Source of the DNA: Rhodothermales bacterium
Lineage (GTDB): Bacteria > Bacteroidota > Rhodothermia > Rhodothermales > UBA10348
DNA length: 64,000 nucleotides
Direction: 5' to 3'
Assembly (NCBI GenBank): GCA_017643395.1
Contig: JAEPNP010000004.1
Span: forward strand, 295,745-359,744
Part shown: positions 43,324 through 51,047 of the stretch, piece after piece
How the letters are laid out: every line of letters begins with the position of its first letter
Numbering within the stretch: position 1 is the first letter of the stretch
Program-made: the position numbers and the translations under genes
The notes under the pieces: model-generated
Told to the model about the DNA's origin: nothing
The model's database searches: none
The model's input: the letters and a program-made list of their open reading frames with translations, nothing else

Positions 43324-43695
43324 TCACCGGCCATCCTGCCCGGTTGGAAGTTCTTTCTGGTATTTCCTATACGATGCCAGAGAGGTCTCCCACATCAGGT
43401 AGCCGAACAGCACGCCGCCGATGGGCCAAATGGCCAGCGAGACGGATAAGTCGCCCAGAACTTCCGTCACCGAGGGGGGCCACGTTCCCAATTCCAGACG
43501 CCACGTGCGCTGACGCCACAGGTCCCAGGCAACCGTAATCACGCCCATCGTGCCGCCCCAGGCGACCATGCCGACCCAGACGATGAAGTGCAACCTGCCC
43601 CGCTCGATCCGGCGTTCCATGCGCTCGATGTTCTCGGGCGTCCATTCCCCGCGCCAGAACCGATCCCAGCGGGACATCTGCTTCTGCTGTGTCAT
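43324..43695 (-). CDS. Small protein with two membrane helices, unknown function
   Basis: A 123-residue protein. An N-terminal basic, charged segment (MSRWDRFWRGEWTPENIER, about 7-25) contains an amphipathic helix that reads like the start of a 2TM domain. Two hydrophobic helices follow at about 37-57 (FIVWVGMVAWGGTMGVIT) and 85-105 (LAIWPIGGVLFGYLMWE). It resembles 2TM-domain proteins of Bacteroidota but I cannot assign it. It is separated from the cupin gene by 48 bases on the same strand. Confidence 0.55.
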   Translation of the reverse strand: MTQQKQMSRWDRFWRGEWTPENIERMERRIERGRLHFIVWVGMVAWGGTMGVITVAWDLWRQRTWRLELGTWPPSVTEVLGDLSVSLAIWPIGGVLFGYLMWETSLASYRKYQKELPTGQDGR

Positions 43696-43743
43696 GCCAG
43701 GATGCTACCGAGCCCCCGCCCTGCCGTCAATGGCAGTTTGACA

Positions 43744-44100
43744 CTATTCCCGCCCGTAGTCGTCCTCAAGCCGCACAATGTCATCCTCATCACACACGCC
43801 CAGCTGCGTCTCGATGATGATGAGGTTCTCATCGCCGTCATTCTGGATACGGTGCACACCGCCCAGGGGAATGAAGAGCGCATCGCCCGGATTGACCCGG
43901 GTCACGGAGTCGTCCAGCGTGAACAGCCCGGTGCCGATCGCAATCGCCCAATGCTCGCTGCGCTTGTGGTGCTTCTGCAAACTCAGCCGCTGGCCGGGGT
44001 GCACGATGATGCGCTTGACGCGGTAGCCGGGTTCGTTGAGATACTCTTCCCAACGACCCCACGGGCGGTCGTCGGCGTCGAGCGGAGTCGATGCGCTCAT
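43744..44100 (-). CDS. Cupin domain protein related to the C-terminal domain of type II mannose-6-phosphate isomerase
   Basis: A 118-residue single cupin. The sequence RPWGRWEEYLNEPGYRVKRI followed by LSLQKHHKRSEHWAIAIGTG and PGDALFIPLGGVHRIQNDG matches the cupin half of bifunctional phosphomannose isomerase/GDP-mannose pyrophosphorylase, with the metal-binding HHxRxEHW. Stand-alone copies may be sugar-phosphate isomerases in GDP-mannose supply. The start is the ATG at 44100, three bases after the NhaC stop, so it is probably the last gene of that operon. A TTG at 44103 is an alternative. Confidence 0.85.
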   Translation of the reverse strand: MSASTPLDADDRPWGRWEEYLNEPGYRVKRIIVHPGQRLSLQKHHKRSEHWAIAIGTGLFTLDDSVTRVNPGDALFIPLGGVHRIQNDGDENLIIIETQLGVCDEDDIVRLEDDYGRE

Positions 44101-44103
44101 CAA

Positions 44104-45984
44104 TCAGGCCGGGATTTCAGGGACGGGCTTGCCGACAAACCGCATGAGGGCAACCAGCAGACCGGCCCCAAGCACGAGACCAATCCAGGGAGGCATACCG
44201 TAGCCGGCTGGCAGGGTACCGAGCAGAATGGCTACGGCACCAACCGCGCCGGCGTACGGCAACTGCGTGCGCACATGGTCGATGTGGTCACAGCCGGAAG
44301 CCATGGAACTCAGAATGGTCGTGTCGGAAATGGGCGAGCAGTGGTCGCCCCATACGGACCCTGCCAGTACACAGGAAACGGTCGAATACAGGATGTGATA
44401 GTCGCTCGAGTCCGTCATGCCGTTGATGGACATCACGGCCCAGGCAAGCGGGACCACCAGAGGCAATAGAATGCCCATCGCCCCCCAGGAAGACCCGGTC
44501 GCGAATGCCGTGGCCGCTGCCAACACGAATACAATCAGCGGCACAAGCTGCGGAGCCAGCGAGTCACCCAGCACCGACACCAGGTAGCCGGCGGTGTGCA
44601 AATCTGTGGTGACCTCGGACAGGGCCCAGGCCAGGATCAGGATCATCATCGCGAACAGCATGGACTTGAGCCCTGCGTACCACGCCTCCACCGTCTGCGC
44701 CAACGTCAGAATGCGCTGGCCGATGGACAGACCGCCCGCCACGAGCACGCTGAGCAGACTCGCCCAAAGCAATGAGATGTAGGAGTCGGATTCCCCGATG
44801 ATCTCGCGCAGTGAACGGCCCTCCTCATAGCCGGTCACGTAGAGGCCGATCAGCACGCCGAACACCAGCGTCGCCACCGGCAGCACCGCGTTGATCATGC
44901 GCGTGGGCTTGTCCGGATCCGGCTGCACATCCTTGCCTTCGACGGCCTCCGAATCGATCTGCGCATCCGGGTCCAGGACCTGTCCGGTGGTGCGCGCGCG
45001 CGTCTCCGCTTTCAGCATCGGGCCGAAGTCTCGCCCGCCGCGCGCGACCACGAACACGAAAAAGATGGCCAGCAGCGGATAGAAACTGTACGGAATGGAG
45101 CCAAGGAACATGCCGTACGGCGACTCCTGGATCTCAGGGATTCTGGCGAGCACATCGCCAATCAGACCCACTTCGTAACCAATCCACGTGGTGACCAGCG
45201 CCAGACAGGCCACCGGCGCAGCCGTGGAATCCACGATGTAGGCCAGTTTCTCCCGTGAGATCCGCAGCCGGTCGGTGACGGGCCGCATGGTGTTGCCCAC
45301 CACCAGCGTGTTGGCATAGTCGTCGAAAAAGATCGCCAGGCCCAGGCCGGCCGTAGCCGTCTGACCGCGCTTGGGATTGGAAGCCCAGCCGACGATGCGA
45401 TTCACAATGCCCTGCATGCCGCCATTTCTGGAGACGATGCCCACCATGCCACCGATCAACAAACTGAACAGGATGATCGATGCGCGGTCCGCATCGGTCA
45501 TGGCCTCCAGCACGTAGGTATCAACAGTGTCCAGCAGCCCCTGCCACACCCCTCCGACCGAGAGCGAGGCCGCAAAAACAGCCCCCACCCACACACCGGC
45601 AAACAGCGACGGAATGACCCGCTTCGAGACAAGCGCCACGCCGATCGCGATCAGCGGCGGCAGAATCGACAGCCACCCGGGAATCATCCGGAATGGCAGG
45701 GACGCCACAGGGCTGCCCTGCCTGAGAAGGTGCACGCTTCCGGGCTCAGCCGCAGTGACGGTTGCCACCCAGTCTCCTTCGGACGCGTCGTACGAAAGCG
45801 GAAACTCCTGGCCCCCGACCTCGACTGAAAAGCCTCCCGGCCACAACGAATCGTAGACAATGGCGCGGACCTCAAACGAGACCCCCGGCAACGCAGTCTC
45901 CGGAGCCGAGAAGGAGTGAACCTGTGCCGAGGCCGGCAGGGCCATGAACACCACCAGCGCGAGGGAAAGCAGTCGTGTCGTCAT
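44104..45984 (-). CDS. NhaC-family Na+/H+ antiporter with a secreted N-terminal beta domain
   Basis: A 626-residue protein. The start at 45984 gives a signal peptide (MTTRLLSLALVVFMALPASAQ), then about 85 residues (22-105) of a predicted beta-sandwich (SVHLLRQG), then the transporter. The antiporter core has GLAIFFDDYANTLVVGNTMRP, DSTAAPVACLAL and AGSVWGDHCSPISDTTILSS, the NhaC signature with conserved acidic residues, plus about 12 helices and a cytoplasmic loop (about 328-360). NhaC exchangers extrude Na+ or exchange organic acids with malate-type anions. The N-terminal extracytoplasmic domain is unusual for NhaC. The gene starts one base after the upp stop. Confidence 0.88.
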   Translation of the reverse strand: MTTRLLSLALVVFMALPASAQVHSFSAPETALPGVSFEVRAIVYDSLWPGGFSVEVGGQEFPLSYDASEGDWVATVTAAEPGSVHLLRQGSPVASLPFRMIPGWLSILPPLIAIGVALVSKRVIPSLFAGVWVGAVFAASLSVGGVWQGLLDTVDTYVLEAMTDADRASIILFSLLIGGMVGIVSRNGGMQGIVNRIVGWASNPKRGQTATAGLGLAIFFDDYANTLVVGNTMRPVTDRLRISREKLAYIVDSTAAPVACLALVTTWIGYEVGLIGDVLARIPEIQESPYGMFLGSIPYSFYPLLAIFFVFVVARGGRDFGPMLKAETRARTTGQVLDPDAQIDSEAVEGKDVQPDPDKPTRMINAVLPVATLVFGVLIGLYVTGYEEGRSLREIIGESDSYISLLWASLLSVLVAGGLSIGQRILTLAQTVEAWYAGLKSMLFAMMILILAWALSEVTTDLHTAGYLVSVLGDSLAPQLVPLIVFVLAAATAFATGSSWGAMGILLPLVVPLAWAVMSINGMTDSSDYHILYSTVSCVLAGSVWGDHCSPISDTTILSSMASGCDHIDHVRTQLPYAGAVGAVAILLGTLPAGYGMPPWIGLVLGAGLLVALMRFVGKPVPEIPA

Positions 45985-45985
45985 G

Positions 45986-46621
45986 TCAGTCCTGGGTTCC
46001 GAATATGCGATCACCGGCATCGCCGAGGCCGGGACGAATGTAGGCGTTGCCGTCCAACTGACGATCCAGCGCCGCCGTGATGATCGGCACGTCGGGATGC
46101 GCCTCGTTGAGACGGGTCACGCCTTCGGGGGCCGCCACAAGGCAGATGAACCGGATGTCGCGCGCGCCGCGTCGCTTCAACACGTCGATCGCGCCGACCG
46201 CGGACCCTCCGGTGGCCAGCATGGGATCCACCACCAGTACGCGGGCCCGCTCAATGAAGCGTGGCGTGCGCTCGTAGTAGCTCACCGGCTCCCGGGTCTC
46301 CTCATTGCGATACATGCCCAGATGCCCGACGCGGGCGTCCGGAATCAGCCTGAGCACCCCATCGACCAGCCCGAGCCCTGCCCTAAGGATGGGCACCACG
46401 ATCACGGATCCGCGCAGCGTGTGCCCCACTGTCTGCTCGAGCGGGGTCTCAATGGTGACCTCGCTCTCCGGCATATCGCGGAGCGCCTCGTAGGCCAGGT
46501 GCCCCGAAATATTCGACAGTGTCGCGCGAAAGGTGCCGTGCGTGGTCTCCTGCCGCCGCAGAATCGTGAGATCGCGGCGGACGATGGGGTGATCAATAAC
46601 GGTGACCTTGGGCGCACCCAC
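45986..46621 (-). CDS. upp: Uracil phosphoribosyltransferase
   Basis: A 211-residue enzyme, the standard size, that converts uracil and PRPP to UMP in pyrimidine salvage. Motifs: VTVIDHPIVRRDLTILR, PILRAGLGLVDGVL, the PRPP-binding loop VLVVDPMLATGGSA and the terminal GDAGDRIFGTQ uracil-binding motif. The start is a GTG at 46621, three bases after the stop of the AGCS gene. The placement between a symporter and an antiporter is unusual, because upp often sits beside uracil permease; here it may simply share an operon. Confidence 0.97.
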   Translation of the reverse strand: MGAPKVTVIDHPIVRRDLTILRRQETTHGTFRATLSNISGHLAYEALRDMPESEVTIETPLEQTVGHTLRGSVIVVPILRAGLGLVDGVLRLIPDARVGHLGMYRNEETREPVSYYERTPRFIERARVLVVDPMLATGGSAVGAIDVLKRRGARDIRFICLVAAPEGVTRLNEAHPDVPIITAALDRQLDGNAYIRPGLGDAGDRIFGTQD

Positions 46622-46624
46622 GGA

Positions 46625-48346
46625 TCAGCCCCGCCGCTTCTTCTCCTCCACGTGGCGCTTGTGCACCTCCGCGTTCTCAACCCACGGCTTCCGCTCGAAG
46701 TACGAGTCGGTGATCTTCTTCAGCAGTCCGCTGAGCAGGATCAGCGTGATGACGTTGGGAAGAGTCACAAGGGACAGCGCCACATCGCCCAGATCCCAGA
46801 TGGTCGTCACCGCAAGCACGGCGCCCAGGAAGTGGAAGCCGAGGAAGACAATCTTGTACGGGATGATGGCTTTCTTGCCGAGCAGGTAATTGGCACACCG
46901 GTCACCGTAGTAGCTCCACGAGATCGCCGTCGAGATAGCGAACAGGAATACGCAGACCAGCACCAGCCAGCGGCCAAGCCAGCCCAGACCAAGCGGCTCC
47001 AGGCCGCGCTCAAAACCAAGCTGCGTCATCGGCGAACTGTTTCGCACCGCGTTGCCGAAGACCACCTCATACTCCTGACCCGAGTCGCTGACGGCCACTG
47101 CTCGGTCCGGGAAGACCGTTCCCGTGAAGAGCTGCGTCTGGTCTTCGTCCGTGTAGAGCTGGTCCACGGCCACATCATAGTACGCGACCTGAATGCCCTC
47201 GGCCGAAGTCACGGCGCCGTCCGTGTACGTGATCTCCGCCGGCGGCGACATATCCACGTTTGAGCCGAATTCGTCAATCATGACGTAGGACGTATTGCCG
47301 TCCGTCAGACTGATCGTCGTCGGAATCTTGGCCTCGAATGCACCCGTGGAGACAATGACCAGACCGGTCATCGTGCAGATCACGATCGTGTCGATGAAGG
47401 GCTCCAGAAGTGCCACAACACCCTCGGAAACCGGCTCATCGGTCTTTGCAGCAGAGTGGGCGATGGGCGCCGAGCCCTGTCCGGCCTCGTTCGAGAAGAG
47501 ACCGCGCTGCACGCCGTACTGGAGCGTGAAGAGGAAGACACCTACGCCTGTGCCGGCCACGCCTGCCGTCGGGTTGAAGGCCTCTGTGATAATGCGGCTG
47601 AAGGCCGGCAGGATCTCGCCAGGGCTCGAGAACAGAATGAGCAGCGCGCCGAGCACGTACAGGCTGGCCATGACCGGAGCGAGCACGCCTGTTACGGCGC
47701 CGATGCGGCGGATACCGCCGATGATGACCGAGCCCACGATGCCGGCGCTTACGAGGCCGGTGATCCACGTGGCGATGCCGAAGTTGTCGGCCATCTGGGT
47801 GGCGATGGTGTTGGCCTGGATCGCGTTGCCCGTCATGAACGACGTCATCATGAGCATGATGGCGAAGAAGACCGCGACCGGCTTCCAATTCCAGCCGTAG
47901 ACCTCCTTGATGCCTCGCTCGATGTAGTACATCGGACCGCCGGCCACAGAGCCTTCCATGGCGGAGTTGCCGTCCATCTGCACCCGGAAGTGCTGCGCGA
48001 GCGTCACTTCCGAATACTTCGTGGCCATACCCAGAAGGGCAGTCATCCACATCCAGAACAGGGCTCCGGGGCCGCCCCAGTGGATGGCCAACGCCACGCC
48101 GGCAATGTTACCGATGCCGACCGTAGCCGACAGCGCCGTCGTCAGCGCCTGGAAGTGGGAGACATCACCCGGCTCGTCCGGGTCGTCGTACTTGCCCGAG
48201 GTCACGGCAAAGCCGTGTCCCAGCCTGCGCAACTGGATGAAACCCAGACGGAGGGTCAGAAACGCACCTGCGCCAAGAAGACCGATGACGAGAATCGGCC
48301 CGAGGAAGTTGTTGGCGATCGAAATAAAATGTTCTAGGGCTTCCAT
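46625..48346 (-). CDS. Alanine/glycine:sodium symporter family (AGCS) transporter with an internal hydrophilic insertion
   Basis: A 573-residue symporter. AGCS signatures: TALSATVGIGNIAGVALAIH, GPGALFWMWMTALLGMATKYSE and ISWSYYGDRCANYLLG. The core is complete with about 10 helices, but residues about 337-440 (beginning at KIPTTISLTDGN, ending before MTQLGFERGLE) form an acidic hydrophilic segment that typical AGCS proteins of about 450 residues lack. It couples uptake of small amino acids to Na+. It is the first gene of the operon with upp, the NhaC-type antiporter and the cupin; linking Na+ import to Na+ export in one unit is sensible but unproved. Confidence 0.92.
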   Translation of the reverse strand: MEALEHFISIANNFLGPILVIGLLGAGAFLTLRLGFIQLRRLGHGFAVTSGKYDDPDEPGDVSHFQALTTALSATVGIGNIAGVALAIHWGGPGALFWMWMTALLGMATKYSEVTLAQHFRVQMDGNSAMEGSVAGGPMYYIERGIKEVYGWNWKPVAVFFAIMLMMTSFMTGNAIQANTIATQMADNFGIATWITGLVSAGIVGSVIIGGIRRIGAVTGVLAPVMASLYVLGALLILFSSPGEILPAFSRIITEAFNPTAGVAGTGVGVFLFTLQYGVQRGLFSNEAGQGSAPIAHSAAKTDEPVSEGVVALLEPFIDTIVICTMTGLVIVSTGAFEAKIPTTISLTDGNTSYVMIDEFGSNVDMSPPAEITYTDGAVTSAEGIQVAYYDVAVDQLYTDEDQTQLFTGTVFPDRAVAVSDSGQEYEVVFGNAVRNSSPMTQLGFERGLEPLGLGWLGRWLVLVCVFLFAISTAISWSYYGDRCANYLLGKKAIIPYKIVFLGFHFLGAVLAVTTIWDLGDVALSLVTLPNVITLILLSGLLKKITDSYFERKPWVENAEVHKRHVEEKKRRG

Positions 48347-48496
48347 CCGATGGAGTTGTGCTGGTAGAACGGGCTGAGGGGATCAGGCCGCCGCGCTGAA
48401 GAGAGTGGGAGGCGCGGAAAAGGCCAGCCGCGAATATAAACCTGTGTGGAAGGGGCGACAAACCACCGGCAGATGCACCGCCCGGCATCACCGGGC

Positions 48497-48603
48497 CGGC
48501 GGGCACCTTGTCGCGGCGGGCACGTCGTCGCACCGGGCACCCTGACGCAGCGGCCCCTTGTCGCCCGCCGCCTAGTCGCAGCGGCACCTCGTCGAAGTGG
48601 CGC
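48497..48603 (-). repeat. Degenerate tandem repeat of 16-17 bp
   Basis: Six to seven short units follow one another: 48497-48513, 48514-48530, 48531-48547, 48548-48563, 48564-48578 and 48579-48594, with the common pattern CGGCGGGCACCTNGTCG. Substitutions and one- to two-base length changes show decay. It lies downstream of ftsE and upstream of the AGCS operon; no stable long hairpin is evident. The 257-base interval 48347-48603 contains no other feature. Confidence 0.75.
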
Positions 48604-49293
48604 CTACTGGTGCAGCGTCTCCGGATCCACCTCCGTCACCGCGCCCTCAGCCACAGCCAGCGTGCGCGCCGGGTACTTCTGTACCAACCGGTAGTCGTGC
48701 GTGGCCATCAGAATCGTCATGCCCTGGCTGTGCAGGTTCAGAAACAGCCGCTGGATATCATCCGCGACGGCGGGGTCCAGGTTGCCGGTAGGCTCGTCTG
48801 CCAGAATGACCCAGGGCTCGTTCACAATCGCCCGGGCAATCACCACCCGCTGCTGCTCCCCGCCCGACAACTCGTGCGGGTACCGCCGTCGCTTGTGGCT
48901 CAGACCCACCCAGCTCAGCACGTGCAGCACGCGATTGCGCACCTCACGACCCTTCTTTCCGGTCACATACAGCGCAAACGCCACGTTCTCATACACGTCG
49001 CGGTCCGGCAGCAGCTGAAAATCCTGGAAGACAATGCCGAGAGAGCGCCGCAGGAACGGAATCTCGGCGTTCTTGATGCGATCGCTGCGGAAGTCCGCAA
49101 CGCGCACCAGCCCTTCCTCCGGCTTTGCGTCCATGTACAGGAGACGCATCAGCGTGGTCTTGCCGGACCCAGTGGGCCCGACCAGATACACCATCTCCCC
49201 GCGCGAGATGAACAGATTCAGCCCCGTGAACACCTGCCTGCACTCACCGCCCGGGAGCGGGTAGGAGGCGGATACGTTGCTGAGTTCGATCAA
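48604..49293 (-). CDS. ftsE: Cell division ATP-binding protein FtsE
   Basis: A 229-residue ABC ATPase. Walker A is GPTGSGKTT, the signature [15 protein letters not shown], and Walker [13 protein letters not shown], with the Q-loop in GIVFQDFQLLPDR. The D-loop and H-loop ATHDYRL are present. It matches FtsE in length and in the PLPGGECRQVF opening, partner of FtsX, which controls septal peptidoglycan hydrolases. FtsX is not adjacent and not in the window. The start is a TTG at 49293. Other MacB/LolD-type ATPases look similar, so confidence in the precise role is moderate. Confidence 0.82.
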   Translation of the reverse strand: MIELSNVSASYPLPGGECRQVFTGLNLFISRGEMVYLVGPTGSGKTTLMRLLYMDAKPEEGLVRVADFRSDRIKNAEIPFLRRSLGIVFQDFQLLPDRDVYENVAFALYVTGKKGREVRNRVLHVLSWVGLSHKRRRYPHELSGGEQQRVVIARAIVNEPWVILADEPTGNLDPAVADDIQRLFLNLHSQGMTILMATHDYRLVQKYPARTLAVAEGAVTEVDPETLHQ

Positions 49294-49320
49294 GGACGGT
49301 ACGGGCTGACTGCGCGCAAA

Positions 49321-50088
49321 CTACGGTCGACGCAGCACCCAGTGAACCCGCTCGGTGCGCTCGGTCACGGGATCCCTGCCAAAGTCCTCAAAGGAGGCGG
49401 CCACTTCGAAGCCGGCCCGGTCGGCGGCAGCTCGGACCTCATCGACCGTATACGCCCGCTGCCTATGCTCCTCCCGGAACTGCTGGTCGAGGGCGTTGAT
49501 CTCGAAGACGGTCGTGTGAATGCGGGATTCCGAGTCGTAGCGCGAGTGGCGCACGTAGCTGAAGCCTTCGGCCTCCCCGGAGTCCTCGAATAGCGTCTCG
49601 TTGTTGATGGAGTTGGCCGGCGTGGACTGATCAAACACAAAGAGTCCTCCGGACCCAAGGGCTCGAAATGCGCACCCGAACAGCTTGTCGAGTTCCTCCT
49701 CTTCCAGCAGATAGTTCATGCCGTCGTAGAGCAGAAGGACCACATCGACGGCCTGATCCACCGAGAAGTTGGTGAAGTCGGCGACTACCCACTGGATGTC
49801 ATGGGCGCCTTCCATCTCCGCCTTGGCCTCGGCCACACGCACCATCTTGGGCGAGCCGTCCGTGGCCAGGTACCGGAACTGCTCGATCTGCCGCAGCGAA
49901 AGCGCAAAGGAACCGGTGCCGCACCCCAGCTCCAGCACGGTTTCAGCCTCCGGATGAAAGTCCGTAATCAGCCCGTGCACGTACGCGGCCCACAGATCAT
50001 AGTCCACGTGCTCCATGACCACGTCATAACCGGCCGCCAGAATGGAGTAGGCCCCGACCTCCTGTCCGGGCGATGGGCTCTTGCTCAT
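49321..50088 (-). CDS. Class I SAM-dependent methyltransferase
   Basis: A 255-residue soluble enzyme. The SAM-binding motif I is VLELGCGTGSFAL, motif II YLATDGSPKMVRVAEAKAEM, and motif III-like VLLLYDGMNYLL. The C-terminal part (YVRHSRYDSESRIHTTVFEIN) resembles the methyltransferases often encoded near PdxA or FtsE in Bacteroidota but with no known substrate. The ATG overlaps the pdxA stop by four bases. Confidence 0.85.
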   Translation of the reverse strand: MSKSPSPGQEVGAYSILAAGYDVVMEHVDYDLWAAYVHGLITDFHPEAETVLELGCGTGSFALSLRQIEQFRYLATDGSPKMVRVAEAKAEMEGAHDIQWVVADFTNFSVDQAVDVVLLLYDGMNYLLEEEELDKLFGCAFRALGSGGLFVFDQSTPANSINNETLFEDSGEAEGFSYVRHSRYDSESRIHTTVFEINALDQQFREEHRQRAYTVDEVRAAADRAGFEVAASFEDFGRDPVTERTERVHWVLRRP

Positions 50089-51044
50089 GCCATGGCCTCC
50101 CGGCGCACCGCGGCCACCTCGATGGCCACTTTCAACGCGTTCATCATCGAGTCCGGCCTCGCCCTGCCGGTGCCGGCAATGTCGTAGGCCGTGCCATGAT
50201 CCGGCGAGGTCCGCACGATCGGCAGGCCCGCCGTGAAGTTGACCCCGGAGTCGAAAGCCAGCGTCTTGAAGGGAATCAGGCCCTGGTCGTGGTACATGGC
50301 CAGTACCGCATCGAACAGCTCCCACCGACGCTCGGCAAAGAACCCGTCGGCTGGAAACGGCCCAAAGGAGGCCACCGGCTGGGCGGCCTCCATGGCCGGC
50401 ATGATCACATCCAGCTCCTCACGCCCCAGCACGCCCCCATCGCCCGCGTGCGGGTTCAGGCCAAGCACGGCGATGCGGGGTTCGGCGATTCCGAAGTCCT
50501 GCTTCAGCGAGCTATCCAGCCTGCGCAGACGCCGAATGACCGACTCCCGTGTGATGGAAGCCGCAACCCGGCCGAGCGGAATATGGCCGGTGACGACGCC
50601 CACGCGCAGCGTGCCCGCCACCATCATCATGATGTGGTCGGCGTCGTCACAAAGACGCGACAGGTACTCGGTGTGCCCCGGCTCGCTGTAGCCGGCCATG
50701 CCGATGGCTTCCTTGGAGATCGGGGCCGTGACCAACGCCGCACAGGTGCCGGACCGGCACAGTCGTACGCCTTCAGCCACGGCGCGCATCGACAGGTCCC
50801 CGCCGCTGGATGTGATGGCGCCAAATCGCACCGTATGCGGCGCCGCACCGCGCACCTCCAGCACGTCAGCCGGCAACTCGGACATGCCGAGCACCCGCGC
50901 GTGCTCCGACAAAACCGCCCTGCTGCCGACGATCACAGGCTCACACTGTGCGCGCAGATCCGGATCCGCCAGACACTTCAGGGTTACTTCGGGGCCGACC
51001 CCGTTGGGGTCGCCCATGGAGACGGCGATACGAGGCCTCTGCAA
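50085..51044 (-). CDS. pdxA: 4-hydroxythreonine-4-phosphate dehydrogenase
   Basis: A 319-residue NAD-dependent enzyme of the DXP-dependent vitamin B6 pathway, oxidising 4-hydroxythreonine 4-phosphate ahead of PdxJ. Motifs: IAVSMGDPNGVGPE, the metal-binding histidines in GYSEPGHTEYL and MYHDQGLIPFK, LNPHAGDGGVLG and RTSPDHGTAYDIAGTG. The start is a TTG at 51044, three bases after the pepA stop, because no ATG precedes the conserved N-terminus. pdxH lies 4 kb away in another unit. Confidence 0.95.
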   Translation of the reverse strand: MQRPRIAVSMGDPNGVGPEVTLKCLADPDLRAQCEPVIVGSRAVLSEHARVLGMSELPADVLEVRGAAPHTVRFGAITSSGGDLSMRAVAEGVRLCRSGTCAALVTAPISKEAIGMAGYSEPGHTEYLSRLCDDADHIMMMVAGTLRVGVVTGHIPLGRVAASITRESVIRRLRRLDSSLKQDFGIAEPRIAVLGLNPHAGDGGVLGREELDVIMPAMEAAQPVASFGPFPADGFFAERRWELFDAVLAMYHDQGLIPFKTLAFDSGVNFTAGLPIVRTSPDHGTAYDIAGTGRARPDSMMNALKVAIEVAAVRREAMA

Positions 51045-51047
51045 CGA

